Below, piece by piece: positions 33,675-42,802 of a stretch of 64,000 bases of DNA. Location of the stretch: NCBI RefSeq assembly GCF_018476885.1, contig NZ_JAHCVJ010000001.1, positions 558,001 to 622,000 of the forward strand. Direction: 5' to 3'. The notes beneath the pieces are model-generated. The model had not been told where the DNA came from. It worked only from the letters and a program-made list of their open reading frames with translations, and did no database searches. Every line of letters begins with the position of its first letter. Position 1 is the first letter of the stretch. Both the position numbers and the translations under genes were made by a program. This DNA comes from Geoanaerobacter pelophilus. GTDB lineage: Bacteria > Desulfobacterota > Desulfuromonadia > Geobacterales > DSM-12255.

Positions 33675-35030
33675 TTAAAACGGGAGCATATTGCGCATGC
33701 CGCCCATACCCCTCATCAGCCCTTTCGGACCGAGTTTCTGCAATTGTTTCATAACTTTCTGGGCTTCTGTGAAGCGCTTGAGGAGCTGGTTTACTTCCTG
33801 AACCGTTGTCCCGCTACCTTTGGCAATGCGCAACCGGCGACTGCCATTGATTATGGTGTGGTTGGCCCGCTCATCTCTGGTCATGGAGTCAATGATAGCC
33901 TCCACCCGCTTCATCTCGCGCTCGCTCGGTTGGGCATCGCCAAGCTGTTTCATCATTTTGCCCATACCGGGGATCATCCCCATGATCGAGTCAAGCGATC
34001 CCATCTTCTTGATCTGCTGGAGCTGATTCTTGAAATCCTCCAGGTCAAACTGGTTTTTCTTGAACTTCTGCTGAAGGCGAGCCGCCTCTTTCTCATCGAA
34101 AACTGACTGGGCCTTTTCCACCAGGGTCAGAACATCGCCCATGCCCAGGATCCTGGACACCAGGCGATCGGCATGAAAGACCTCAAGGGCATCAAGTTTT
34201 TCACCCAAGCCGACAAACTTTACCGGTTTGCCGCAAACCGCTTTTATGGAGAGAGCAGCCCCCCCTTTTGCATCACCGTCCAGCTTGGTAAGCACGACCC
34301 CTGATATTGCCAGCCGCTCATTGAAACCGGAGGCAACATTAACCGCTTCCTGGCCGGTCATGGCATCGGCGACAAACAGGATTTCGCGCGGATCGATCTC
34401 GTCCCTGATCCTGACCAGCTCACTCATCAGGAAATCATCGATCTGATGACGCCCGGCAGTATCGAGAATAACGGTATCAAAACCGTTCAGTTCTGCGTAT
34501 TTAACAGCATCACGGCAGATAACTACCGGATCCTGATCACTCTTCGAAGCGTAGGTCTCAATCCCCAGCTGCCGGCCGAGGGTCTGCAGCTGCTCAATAG
34601 CTGCCGGCCGGTAGACATCTGCCGGAACCAGGAGCGGATTGCGCCGCTGACTCTTGAGATGGCGCGCCAGCTTGCCGCAGGAAGTAGTCTTGCCGGCCCC
34701 CTGAAGCCCGACCATCATGATGGCCACCGGTGGCTTGGCTGCCAGATCGAGACTATTATCCTCGTCACCGCCCATAAGTGAAACAAGCTCGTCATGAACG
34801 ATCTTGACTACCTGCTGGCCGGGCGAGAGACTCTGCAGAACCTGTGTCCCAACCGCGCGAACTCGAACCTTCTCGACAAATTCCTTAACAACCTTAAAGT
34901 TGACATCTGCCTCAAGAAGAACCAGGCGCACCTCGCGCAGGGCATCCTTGATATTATCTTCAGTCATCACTCCCTGACCGCGGAGTTTTTTGAAGACTAA
35001 TTCCAGTTTATCAGAAAGATTCTCAAACAT
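33675..35030 (-). CDS. ffh: Signal recognition particle protein Ffh
   Basis: Ffh (451 aa) binds 4.5S RNA and targets membrane proteins. Domains: N (about 1-90), GTPase G with GLQGAGKTTSCGKLA, LDTAGRHQID and VLTKLDGDAKGGAALS (about 100-295), then the methionine-rich M domain with MGSLDSIMGMIPGMGKMMKQ and RIAKGSGTTVQEVNQLLKRF. The C-terminus is Met/Gly-rich (MRGMGGMRNMLPF). It heads the ffh-rpsP-khpA-rimM-trmD cluster. Confidence 0.98.
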   Translation of the reverse strand: MFENLSDKLELVFKKLRGQGVMTEDNIKDALREVRLVLLEADVNFKVVKEFVEKVRVRAVGTQVLQSLSPGQQVVKIVHDELVSLMGGDEDNSLDLAAKPPVAIMMVGLQGAGKTTSCGKLARHLKSQRRNPLLVPADVYRPAAIEQLQTLGRQLGIETYASKSDQDPVVICRDAVKYAELNGFDTVILDTAGRHQIDDFLMSELVRIRDEIDPREILFVADAMTGQEAVNVASGFNERLAISGVVLTKLDGDAKGGAALSIKAVCGKPVKFVGLGEKLDALEVFHADRLVSRILGMGDVLTLVEKAQSVFDEKEAARLQQKFKKNQFDLEDFKNQLQQIKKMGSLDSIMGMIPGMGKMMKQLGDAQPSEREMKRVEAIIDSMTRDERANHTIINGSRRLRIAKGSGTTVQEVNQLLKRFTEAQKVMKQLQKLGPKGLMRGMGGMRNMLPF

Positions 35031-35176
35031 TCAGACTCCATGCGGCTTTGAGCCCTGAATCCGCCATTGGCCGGACTCCGGACGCAGATAGCCCACTCGT
35101 AAGGGATTGAATATAGGCGAATAACTCCTGACATGTCAAGCTAATTTTAAAGCAGGGAATTGCGACAGGGCAGTCT

Positions 35177-36751
35177 TTAAGGCTTCAGGTTATCGGGGCT
35201 TTCCGCCGTTTCCTCAGACTCTGAGATCTCTTCAGGCTCGACCAGCACTGCGTTTTCAGAATCATTGAGGTCCAGCGAATCAGGGTCTTCTGCAGCAGCG
35301 ACCTCCGCCACCTCTTCCCGCGGAGGATCAACAGGGTCACTAGACGAGAGCAAACTCCCCTCAATCTGCAGCAGTCTGCCATCAGGAGTGAAAATCCCGG
35401 CAAGATTCTGGACTGTCGGCAGCCGCTTGTCAAAGCGGCATGAAAAATCCACCTCCTTGCCCACCAGCTGCTTTCCAGGGGACAAAGAGGCGAACAGCGA
35501 ACTTCTCCGGTCAGCATCATCCGGAAAGAGCTGGATATTCTTAGCAGAGATTGCAGCATCAACGGTATCAAAGCCGAGGGCACGGGCAAAAGCAGCGTTG
35601 CACTTTACCAGCATCCCATCGGCATCAATCACATAAAAACCGCCAGGGGCATCTTCAAAGAAACGCCGGTACAGCTCTTTGTCCTGGTTTCCGGCCTCCT
35701 GATGAAAAAGCCTTAGAGATTTGAGCATCTCATTTATTGTGGCAGCTATTCGCCCGCATTCATCATCAGAACTCAGATGCAGATCATCACCCAGTTCTCC
35801 CCTGTTCCAGGCCAGAACCGATTTTTTTTCCAGGGTCAGCACCCGCGAGAAGCAAAATAGCGACATCAGCAACCCAAGCAATAACACTGAAACCGCCACT
35901 GCTACCCCGATCACAAGCTTGTAAGAGCCAACAGCCTTTTCCCCCTCTGCCATGACCTGCCTGGGAACAATCACTTTGACAATAAATGAGGGCTTGCCAT
36001 ACAGGTCGTTCAGGTAATCATAAACCGCAAGGTCATGCTCCCCCGTTATCTTTACGAGCGGGGCACCCTTTACTGCCAGATCGCTCTGCACTGCTGCCAA
36101 TTCCGGGGTCAAATATGGATCGCCAACGCGGTATACGTTGAACAAGAGCCTGGCGTCTTTTGCAAGGCGATCAATCTCCAGATTGTCGATGAAACGGCCC
36201 ATGATCAACGTGCCACGGATCGGTGCATCTCTTTTGGTTGTGACGATAGGGCGAGCCGCCACCATGAACGGCCCTTCAGGGAGATTAATAATGCCGGTGA
36301 CGCTACTAGAGGGATAGCTGAGATTCAGAAGCCTGCTTTCCGGCCCCAGATGCCGGTGCATGCTCACCTTGCCTCCGGAGATCTGGTTTGTCTTGCGGTC
36401 GAACCACCCCTCGTAAACAATGCTTCCGGAATTATTAACAAACAGGATAAGGTTCGTTTTTATCTCGACAAAACTGGCAGTCAGGATGTTCTTATTAATA
36501 AACTGCTGGTTGCCGTTGGCCACAAAGTCATAGGCATCGTCCCAAGATGCCCAGTCACCCACCTGGCTCCCCAGCACCACGAGATCGCCCTGAATGATAT
36601 TCTTAACCCTGAGCAGGCTTTCCTGCGCCTCCTTCTGTTCCAATCTGCTGAAGCTGCTGCTCAGAACAGTGTCGGCACCCTTATAGAGCACTGCTGCCAG
36701 TGCAGACAAAACCAGCACAATCAACAAAAATGCCTTCAGTCGCAGAGTCAT
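35177..36751 (-). CDS. CHASE4-PAS membrane sensor without output domain
   Basis: A 524-residue protein. TM1 is about residues 5-24; an extracytoplasmic CHASE4-like domain about 30-270 has the hallmark GDWASWDDAYDFV; TM2 is about 278-300; a short HAMP-like linker with SSDDECGRIAATINEMLKS; a PAS domain about 365-455 (FFEDAPGGFYVIDADGMLVK). A strongly acidic tail of about 65 residues follows (EEVAEVAAAEDPDSLD). No kinase, GGDEF, EAL or HTH domain follows, so any signal must pass to a partner. It is divergent from the nucleosidase gene. Confidence 0.85.
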   Translation of the reverse strand: MTLRLKAFLLIVLVLSALAAVLYKGADTVLSSSFSRLEQKEAQESLLRVKNIIQGDLVVLGSQVGDWASWDDAYDFVANGNQQFINKNILTASFVEIKTNLILFVNNSGSIVYEGWFDRKTNQISGGKVSMHRHLGPESRLLNLSYPSSSVTGIINLPEGPFMVAARPIVTTKRDAPIRGTLIMGRFIDNLEIDRLAKDARLLFNVYRVGDPYLTPELAAVQSDLAVKGAPLVKITGEHDLAVYDYLNDLYGKPSFIVKVIVPRQVMAEGEKAVGSYKLVIGVAVAVSVLLLGLLMSLFCFSRVLTLEKKSVLAWNRGELGDDLHLSSDDECGRIAATINEMLKSLRLFHQEAGNQDKELYRRFFEDAPGGFYVIDADGMLVKCNAAFARALGFDTVDAAISAKNIQLFPDDADRRSSLFASLSPGKQLVGKEVDFSCRFDKRLPTVQNLAGIFTPDGRLLQIEGSLLSSSDPVDPPREEVAEVAAAEDPDSLDLNDSENAVLVEPEEISESEETAESPDNLKP

Positions 36752-36778
36752 GTAATCTCCTGCTTGTTGCTTTCAAGT

Positions 36779-36794
36779 ATAATAATATTATTAT
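36779..36794. promoter_or_regulatory. 16-base AT palindrome in a divergent intergenic region
   Basis: ATAATAATATTATTAT reads the same on both strands and lies between the divergent CHASE4 sensor and nucleosidase genes. It could be an operator or simply AT-rich promoter DNA. Confidence 0.3.
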
Positions 36795-36912
36795 CGACAA
36801 AAATGAGCTGTCCTTAAGGGGAGTAGACCAAATTGTCTGGCGATTGCCACAAGGATTGCTGTTGCTGAGCCGGTCTGCTAGAGTAGCGCAAAAGGTTCGA
36901 GGGGGAGGTATC

Positions 36913-37662
36913 GTGCAACGCTTAGGGCTGATTGCTGCCATGCAGGAAGAGATTCAACCGCTGCTCCGTATTGTGAAACCATCGCGGATGGAAGTCATTG
37001 GAAAGCGCCACGTGTGGTGGCTCGGTAAGAGCGAGTCTATCTGTCTCGTTGAATCAGGGATGGGGCCGGACAACGCGGCAACCGCCACCCGGCTCCTCAT
37101 TGATATCGAGAAACCGGAGCTGATCGTGAATTTCGGCTTTGCTGGCTCGCTTACCTCTGCACTGTGCGTTGGCGATATTGTCATGGCAGACCGGCTGCTG
37201 TTCATGCACGGCAGGCTGTTCAGTGAGCAGTCGGGTCTGAGTAATGACTTGAGCCGCCGGCATACTGACATGCAAGAAAAGTGTGGCTGCCTCATCCACC
37301 AAGGATCTTTCGTCACCACTCGCACGATAACTGCGAAAAAGGAAATTGCCGGGCGTCTTCCGGCCGGGATTGCCCAAGCGGTCGTGGAGATGGAAACAGC
37401 TGCGGTTGCACAAGTAGCAAACAAAGAAAAGATTCCGTTGCTGGCACTCCGGGCAATCAGCGACGGCTTTGACGATGAGTTGGGCTTCAGCCTGGACGAG
37501 TTCTGCGACAAGGATCTGAATCTGCAAAAATGGCGGGTGATGCTGACTCTGGCAAAAAAACCATGGATTATTCCGCAGTTGATCAGGCTGGCCGGCAATA
37601 CCAAACAAGCCGGGAGAAAATTGGCGATGGCCGTTGCCGGCCTGCTTGTGCCGACTCCCTGA
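36913..37662 (+). CDS. Purine nucleosidase/phosphorylase family protein (MTA/SAH nucleosidase-like)
   Basis: A 249-residue PNP_UDP_1-family enzyme. Active-site residues of MTA/SAH nucleosidases are visible: Glu in IAAMQEEIQPLL, VEMETAAVAQVA, and Asp in RAISDGFDDELG. The glycine-rich VNFGFAGSLTSAL is the base-binding loop. I start at a GTG (36913) because GGGGGAGG is five bases upstream; the frame is open from 36700 but overlaps the divergent gene. It could instead be the hopanoid-associated phosphorylase type (HpnG), given the isoprenoid-type neighbour downstream. Confidence 0.82.
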   Translation: MQRLGLIAAMQEEIQPLLRIVKPSRMEVIGKRHVWWLGKSESICLVESGMGPDNAATATRLLIDIEKPELIVNFGFAGSLTSALCVGDIVMADRLLFMHGRLFSEQSGLSNDLSRRHTDMQEKCGCLIHQGSFVTTRTITAKKEIAGRLPAGIAQAVVEMETAAVAQVANKEKIPLLALRAISDGFDDELGFSLDEFCDKDLNLQKWRVMLTLAKKPWIIPQLIRLAGNTKQAGRKLAMAVAGLLVPTP

Positions 37663-37663
37663 A

Positions 37664-38530
37664 CTACCCCTTACGCCTGCCGGCTGCCGACAATGGGAAA
37701 TCCCGCAAATGATCGGCCAGCTCTTCCTTGGAGTAGCGGTTGATACGGCGGAAAGCCAGGGTCACCACAATGGCAACCGGAAGTATGTAGGTAAAAATTC
37801 CGGTGAGCGCCATCCGCTGTTCGCCAATCAACAAGGTAACGGTAAGATTGAATATGATGACAGATAAATAGAGAATCGGGCCGACCAACGAACGAAACGG
37901 CAGATTGGCAACCCCTTTCACCTGTTCAACGTTTCTCCCGACTGTCCTGTCGATGATCTGCATGGCCAGGATCATGACAAACCCGACCAGCCACCATCCC
38001 AGATAATTCGACAGCGGCACCCCGTAATGCACCCCCGCCTCTTTATAGCCATAGATCTGGCCAAGAAACCAGCGGCTCCCCTGAAGCGCCACCGGGTCGA
38101 TGATGATGTCAAGGAAGACCTGGAGGAGTGAGCCGAGGAACAGAGCGGCAAAAGAACGGCGTATAGAGCGGGTTTCCAGGGTAACAAGATTCCAGCGCCA
38201 TCCTCGCAAGGGGGAGATGATGAAAAGAGCGGTGGCGTAGCTGCAGTAGGCAAGGAACACATACGAGAGGGAATCGAAGAACGGCACCCCGGCAATCCAC
38301 AGCTCCCGATCCTTGGTGGTGTCGATGTAATAGTACCAGCCATAAGGGAAGCCGTTGTTTATGGACGAGTACTCCGAAGCAAAGGCGATCAGATAACCGG
38401 CAACAGTGACCAATCCAACCTTTTTCCAGCCGAGATGTGGCACGGCGGCAAGTAGATAGGCGGCAAAAAAGGCAAACACATATGGCCGCATGGTAAAGGT
38501 GCCGACTGCTATTTTAAGGACTTCTTCCAT
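37664..38530 (-). CDS. Carotenoid biosynthesis-type membrane protein (CruF/DUF422-like)
   Basis: A 288-residue integral membrane protein with about seven or eight hydrophobic segments. It resembles the Caroten_synth family (carotenoid 1,2-hydratase type): FASEYSSINNGFPYGWYYY, GVPFFDSLSYVFLAYCSYA, and DIIIDPVALQGSRWFLGQIY then GVHYGVPLSNYLGWWLVGF carry the family's conserved polar residues within membrane segments. It ends one base from the converging nucleosidase gene and lies 70 bases after mlaD on the same strand. The lipid substrate here is unknown. Confidence 0.8.
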   Translation of the reverse strand: MEEVLKIAVGTFTMRPYVFAFFAAYLLAAVPHLGWKKVGLVTVAGYLIAFASEYSSINNGFPYGWYYYIDTTKDRELWIAGVPFFDSLSYVFLAYCSYATALFIISPLRGWRWNLVTLETRSIRRSFAALFLGSLLQVFLDIIIDPVALQGSRWFLGQIYGYKEAGVHYGVPLSNYLGWWLVGFVMILAMQIIDRTVGRNVEQVKGVANLPFRSLVGPILYLSVIIFNLTVTLLIGEQRMALTGIFTYILPVAIVVTLAFRRINRYSKEELADHLRDFPLSAAGRRKG

Positions 38531-38600
38531 TCATCCCCTCCAAAATGGTGATGGCGCCGAAGCGCCATCAAAAACCAATAATGTCGATAAGTGGCGCGTT

Positions 38601-39671
38601 CTAAAACAAGGTGCCGACGATCGAACCAAGTACCGATATCGGCCCCGAATCCCCCAGCCCCTCCATCGCCTTCTCCGTCTTCTTCAAGGTAGCCGTAGCA
38701 TCCTTGTAAAGCTTGTCTTCGTTGACCAGCTTGCCGATGGTCCCCTCGCCACGGTTGATCTTGTCGGTTATATCCTTGATATTGCGTGAGGCGTCTTTGA
38801 GGTCTGAGTAAAGAACCTCTTCGTTAACCAGTTTGCCCAAAGTGCCTTCGCCGCGATTGATCTTGCCGGCAACCTCTTTGATCTCCTTGAAACCGCCGGT
38901 CATTTCATTAACGCCATCTTTCAGGCTGGTGATCGCGCTTCTGGCATCAGTGTAGAGGGCATCGTCATTGACCAGCTTGCCGATGGTCCCCTCACCCTTA
39001 TCAATCTTGCCGGTCACACTCTTGATGCTGACAATGGCCTCATTGGCGTTGTTATAAAGCGCCTTGTCGTTCAGCAAAAGCGCCAGCGAGCCATCCCCCC
39101 GGTCGAACTTTTCGGTAATACTGTTGAGATTGGCAATACTGCTTCTGAGGTTCCCTCGATTGTCATCCAGAATAGCGGCAATCTTGTGCATTACCTCATT
39201 CTGGTTCTTGTTCAATTCCGTGATCAGAATTTTGGCATCCTTGGTGAGATCACTGACGTTATCGACGATAATATCAATATTGGCAACGTCCTTGCCGATG
39301 ACCGTGCCGCCAGGTTCGAGCAGCGGGGCATTGGGAGACCCCAGCGAAAGTCCGAGGAACTGGCCGCCAAGCAGGTTGGTGAGCCTGAGCCCGGCAACGC
39401 TATCAGTCTTGATGCGGGTTCCGGGTTCAACTTCAAAATCGATTTGAACCTTGTCCATCAGAACCGCTACCCGCTTGATCTTGCCGACATCGACGCCGAC
39501 CAGCTTGACCGGATCACCGACCTTGAGACCGGTGACGCTCCCCAGAAAAGTCTTGTAAGGGACCTTCTTTTTTAACGGGTTCCAGCGCTCACCTGTCTCG
39601 ATCATGACGCCAAGCACGACGATCGATATAACAAAGAAGAGTCCGACCTTTCTTTCAATTGTCATTGCCAT
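38601..39671 (-). CDS. mlaD: MlaD-type (MCE domain) lipid-transport protein with C-terminal repeats
   Basis: A 356-residue protein anchored by one N-terminal TM (VGLFFVISIVVLGVMI), then an MCE domain (KTFLGSVTGLKVGDPVKLVG...LTNLLGGQFLGLS) about residues 38-120. Its C-terminal half is helical with at least four copies of a unit, (I/V)(T/A)xKI(D/N)(K/R)GEGT(I/L)GKLVN(D/E)xxLY, spaced about 35-45 residues. MCE proteins hold lipids in transit between membranes. The start at 39671 fits GAGGGAG upstream better than the earlier GTG. It follows mlaE by 31 bases. Confidence 0.93.
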   Translation of the reverse strand: MAMTIERKVGLFFVISIVVLGVMIETGERWNPLKKKVPYKTFLGSVTGLKVGDPVKLVGVDVGKIKRVAVLMDKVQIDFEVEPGTRIKTDSVAGLRLTNLLGGQFLGLSLGSPNAPLLEPGGTVIGKDVANIDIIVDNVSDLTKDAKILITELNKNQNEVMHKIAAILDDNRGNLRSSIANLNSITEKFDRGDGSLALLLNDKALYNNANEAIVSIKSVTGKIDKGEGTIGKLVNDDALYTDARSAITSLKDGVNEMTGGFKEIKEVAGKINRGEGTLGKLVNEEVLYSDLKDASRNIKDITDKINRGEGTIGKLVNEDKLYKDATATLKKTEKAMEGLGDSGPISVLGSIVGTLF

Positions 39672-39702
39672 GACTTTCACTCTCCCTCTATGGTGCTATT
39701 GC

Positions 39703-40479
39703 TTACATCAATATGCGTGTCAGAAAATAATCAGCGACCAGAACCATCATGAACGACAACACCACGGACCTGGTTGTAGACCGCCCGATCCCGCGTGCCC
39801 CTCCTGAGGTCTTAAAGCCGACGTAACAGCATACCAAAGCTATGATCCCCCCGAATACCACCGACTTCACCAGGCCATTGGCGATCTCGCGAAGTTTCAG
39901 GGCAGCAGTGAGGCTGTCATAATAGATCGAATAAGAAACGAATATCTTGGGATGCAGATCGCTGATCACCGCACCGCCGATGATGCCGATGAAATCGACA
40001 AAGATGGTTAGGGCCGGGACACAGAGCAGACAGGCAATCATGCGAGGCATTGCCAGGTAACGCACCGGATTTATGTCGAGAGTCCGGAGGGCATCGATCT
40101 CCTCGTAGACCTTCATTACCCCTATCTCAGCAGCCATGGCCGAACCGGCCCGTCCGGCCACCAGAAAACTCGTCATTACCGGCCCCAGTTCCCGCACCAT
40201 GGAATGACCGACAATGGCGCCGATTATCCCCTGGCTCCCGTATTTGTTCAGCTCGACACCGGTATTGAGGGCCAGAACCATCCCCACGAAAAAGGCCATA
40301 ACTGCCGCAACCGGCAGGGTATCGTAGCCGATGATCGTTATCTGCACCAGAATGCTCTGGAGGTTGCGATGGGCCTCCCGGAAAAAATACAGGGTCTGCC
40401 CCAGCAGAATCAGGGTCTCGCCGAGAATCTCCTGGAAATAGATCAGCCTTCGGCCGATAGCATCCAGCAGCCTGTTCAC
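39703..40479 (-). CDS. mlaE: MlaE-type ABC lipid transporter permease
   Basis: A 258-residue permease of the MlaE/YrbE family with five or six membrane segments. Signatures: VAAVMAFFVGMVLALNTGVE, MVRELGPVMTSFLVAGRAGS, AAEIGVMKVYEEIDALRTL and CYVGFKTSGGARGIG. The start is a GTG overlapping the upstream gene's stop (GTGA). The expected ATPase gene mlaF is not between mlaE and mlaD, nor elsewhere in the window. Confidence 0.94.
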   Translation of the reverse strand: MNRLLDAIGRRLIYFQEILGETLILLGQTLYFFREAHRNLQSILVQITIIGYDTLPVAAVMAFFVGMVLALNTGVELNKYGSQGIIGAIVGHSMVRELGPVMTSFLVAGRAGSAMAAEIGVMKVYEEIDALRTLDINPVRYLAMPRMIACLLCVPALTIFVDFIGIIGGAVISDLHPKIFVSYSIYYDSLTAALKLREIANGLVKSVVFGGIIALVCCYVGFKTSGGARGIGRSTTRSVVLSFMMVLVADYFLTRILM

Positions 40480-41987
40480 AACCCACCTCCGGGTTTATTT
40501 GCAGCAGTGCCTTTTCCCGGCAATTTCTCACCCCAACTGAACCCGAAAGGGAGCCATAACAGCTTCAGGCTCTTTTCTCCCGAGACATTGCGGTAGCGAA
40601 ACAGCCCCTTCAAGACACTGGTCTCCGTGGTACGAGGCTGGCCGCGATAAGACAACAGCGGATAGAATTCATACGAAACGGCATCTTCCCGAATCTCATG
40701 CCAGTAAAGGCTCCAAAGGAAAGATACCACCGACTCGCCGCTGTCGGTCCATTTCTGCTGGTAAATTCGCCATAATGGCGCCCAGTTCTGCTCAATCTCA
40801 TCCCGATCCAGCACCGGCTCGACTGGAGCCGGGAAGGAAAAGGTCTTTACCCCGCGGTTGTCACGTTTATAGACAAAGAGCGGCCATAAAGCAGTGCGCC
40901 TTCGCTCGGAACCATCTTTGACCCAGCGCTCCAGGCTGTCCGAATAAAGGAAATAGAGCACCCGGTCGCGGTCGCGGCTGAAGGTTTCGGTAGTAAGGGT
41001 ATCATTCCGGTACAGGGGCCAGAGATACCAGCTCTTGCTGCTCTCTTTCTTCTGCTCGTTAAAGTAAAACGGCAGGAAGCTGTCAACCGTGCGGTTCTCG
41101 CCGCGCACTGTCCAGATAAACGGCCAGAAATAGTCCTTGCCGCTCTGATTTTGCTTGCGGTCCTCGCTATAGCCGAAGAAGGGCCAGAGAAAACCTCGCT
41201 CCGTCCTGTCCGGCGAATCCGTTGCCGTGTACAACGGGAACAGAAAGAGCTTTTCCGTCGGGTTAGCGGTATCAAGCCCCTTGTTTTCCCGAATATAGAA
41301 CGGCCAGAGGATGAACCGCTTGTTGTAAACCGCCTCTTTCGCAGCCTGACCATATAAAGGCCATACCTGGAACCCCGACTCCTTCTCCCCTGTCAACGTA
41401 TTGAAAATCGGGTAGAGATAGTTGCGCGAGGTTGTCCCTTTTTTCACCGTGCTGCCATAGAGCGGGAACAGCAAGAAATGATATTCGTCTTTCCAGAATC
41501 GCTCATAGATGTCCCCGTAAATCGGGAACAGCGAGGTGTATGGACCATATTTTTTCGAATTGCCGCTGATGTAGAACGGGAAGAACATCTTGTCCTTTTC
41601 CCCGCCATCGGCTTCATCCTTGCGGAAGCTGTTATTCTGTACCAGTTTCAGCAGTTGGAACCGGGAGACTTCCGGCGTTGTCTCGGTAGTCGCCAAAGGA
41701 TACAGGTACTCGGTAACCGAGGTCCCCTGCTTTTCATTGGAGCTGTTATGAAAGAGCGGCCTGAAAGCAACAATCCGGTCGCCCTTATTGGTCTGCACCT
41801 TTATGAGTGGCCCCAGTATCCCCAGATTGCTGAACTGCTCCTTCGGGCTCTCCCGGTAGTCTATCAACGGCCACAGGGTGAATATAGTGCCTTCAGCAGC
41901 TGCCTCATCCGCCTCAGCACCAAAAGCAGGCATTGACAGCAGGGTCAGACTCCCCAGCATTATGATTGCAATAATTAATCGCGTCAT
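40476..41987 (-). CDS. Exported protein of about 20 W/F-P-L/F-Y repeats, unrecognised
   Basis: A 503-residue protein with a signal peptide (MTRLIIAIIMLGSLTLLSMP, cleaved near AFGAEA). The rest is built from a short motif, hydrophobic-(W/F/Y)-P-(L/F/I)-(Y/F), about every 20-25 residues: FTLWPLID, MFFPFYIS, SLFPIYGD, LLFPLYGS, QVWPLYGQ, ILWPFYIR, FLFPLYTA, FLWPFFGY, YLWPLYRN, ALWPLFVY and others. Between motifs lie charged or polar turns. This suggests a repetitive beta structure, a barrel or propeller. No known domain is recognised. It overlaps mlaE by 4 bases (GTGA), so it probably works with the lipid transporter at the envelope. The start 41987 follows GGGGAG closely; 42017 is an alternative. 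Confidence 0.8.
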   Translation of the reverse strand: MTRLIIAIIMLGSLTLLSMPAFGAEADEAAAEGTIFTLWPLIDYRESPKEQFSNLGILGPLIKVQTNKGDRIVAFRPLFHNSSNEKQGTSVTEYLYPLATTETTPEVSRFQLLKLVQNNSFRKDEADGGEKDKMFFPFYISGNSKKYGPYTSLFPIYGDIYERFWKDEYHFLLFPLYGSTVKKGTTSRNYLYPIFNTLTGEKESGFQVWPLYGQAAKEAVYNKRFILWPFYIRENKGLDTANPTEKLFLFPLYTATDSPDRTERGFLWPFFGYSEDRKQNQSGKDYFWPFIWTVRGENRTVDSFLPFYFNEQKKESSKSWYLWPLYRNDTLTTETFSRDRDRVLYFLYSDSLERWVKDGSERRRTALWPLFVYKRDNRGVKTFSFPAPVEPVLDRDEIEQNWAPLWRIYQQKWTDSGESVVSFLWSLYWHEIREDAVSYEFYPLLSYRGQPRTTETSVLKGLFRYRNVSGEKSLKLLWLPFGFSWGEKLPGKGTAANKPGGGL

Positions 41988-42202
41988 CCACTCCCCATGC
42001 CACAGCCATTGGCGCATGAATATTATGCCGCGCCTTCAATCATCGTCAACTAAAAAGCTTTATTCAATAACGACCGGCGTCAGATCATAACGTATACCGT
42101 ATATCATTAAAAAAAACAGGGCGGAAGACAAAAAGCCCCCGCCCGAGACAATAATTAATTCTGCCGTTTTTCAACAGAGCAGCAAGACTTTCTGCACTAC
42201 TG

Positions 42203-42730
42203 TCAGTATTTCTTGTCGGCGTAATCCACCCAGCCGCCGGCCAGCACCAGGGCCTTGTCAAACTGAGAAATCTCGAATTTAAAGGTTTTCTGTTTGCCAC
42301 CGCCGCTCATGGTCAGGGTCTGGGCCTCGATGTCCAGGGTCATGGCGGCATCATCGTCGTTGCTGTGGGAGAAGATCTGGTCAAGATCCGCCTTTGGCAG
42401 TTCAATGGCAGCCATGCCGCAGTTAAACATGTTCTGGCGGAAGATCCGCGCAAATGACTCGGCGATGACCGCAGTGATGCCATTGACCTCAAACACCCAG
42501 GGCGCATGCTCGCGGGAAGAACCGCAGCCGAAATTGCCCCGGCTGACAATGACCCGAGCAGCTTTGGTCTTCGGCCCCTTGGGATCGAAACCGGGGAGCT
42601 TCAGATCTTCGAGGATATAAGGCTTGAGGTCTTCCTTGGTGATCTCGGTCAGATATTTCGCCGGGATGATCTCATCGGTATTTATGTCTGCGCGGTCAAG
42701 AAACAGAACCGGCCCGCCAAATGTTTTCAT
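42203..42730 (-). CDS. leuD: 3-isopropylmalate dehydratase small subunit
   Basis: LeuD (175 aa) is the swivelling domain of isopropylmalate isomerase. GNFGCGSSREHAPWVFEVNG is the family signature, and FLDRADINTDEIIPAKYLT is the N-terminus. Its short length matches the LeuD2/HacB-like type that partners LeuC proteins of about 420 residues, as here. A repeat element fills the gap to leuC. Confidence 0.95.
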   Translation of the reverse strand: MKTFGGPVLFLDRADINTDEIIPAKYLTEITKEDLKPYILEDLKLPGFDPKGPKTKAARVIVSRGNFGCGSSREHAPWVFEVNGITAVIAESFARIFRQNMFNCGMAAIELPKADLDQIFSHSNDDDAAMTLDIEAQTLTMSGGGKQKTFKFEISQFDKALVLAGGWVDYADKKY

Positions 42731-42802
42731 GTGTAGATCTCCTTGATAATATTAGTCAATATCAGCAAAATTTCTCTGAAGCGTGGTTTTTTCGATAAGC
42801 GC

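Noticed and set aside
42018-42202. Possible terminator after leuD
   Set aside because: Short GC runs are present, but I could not pair them into a convincing stem followed by a T-run.
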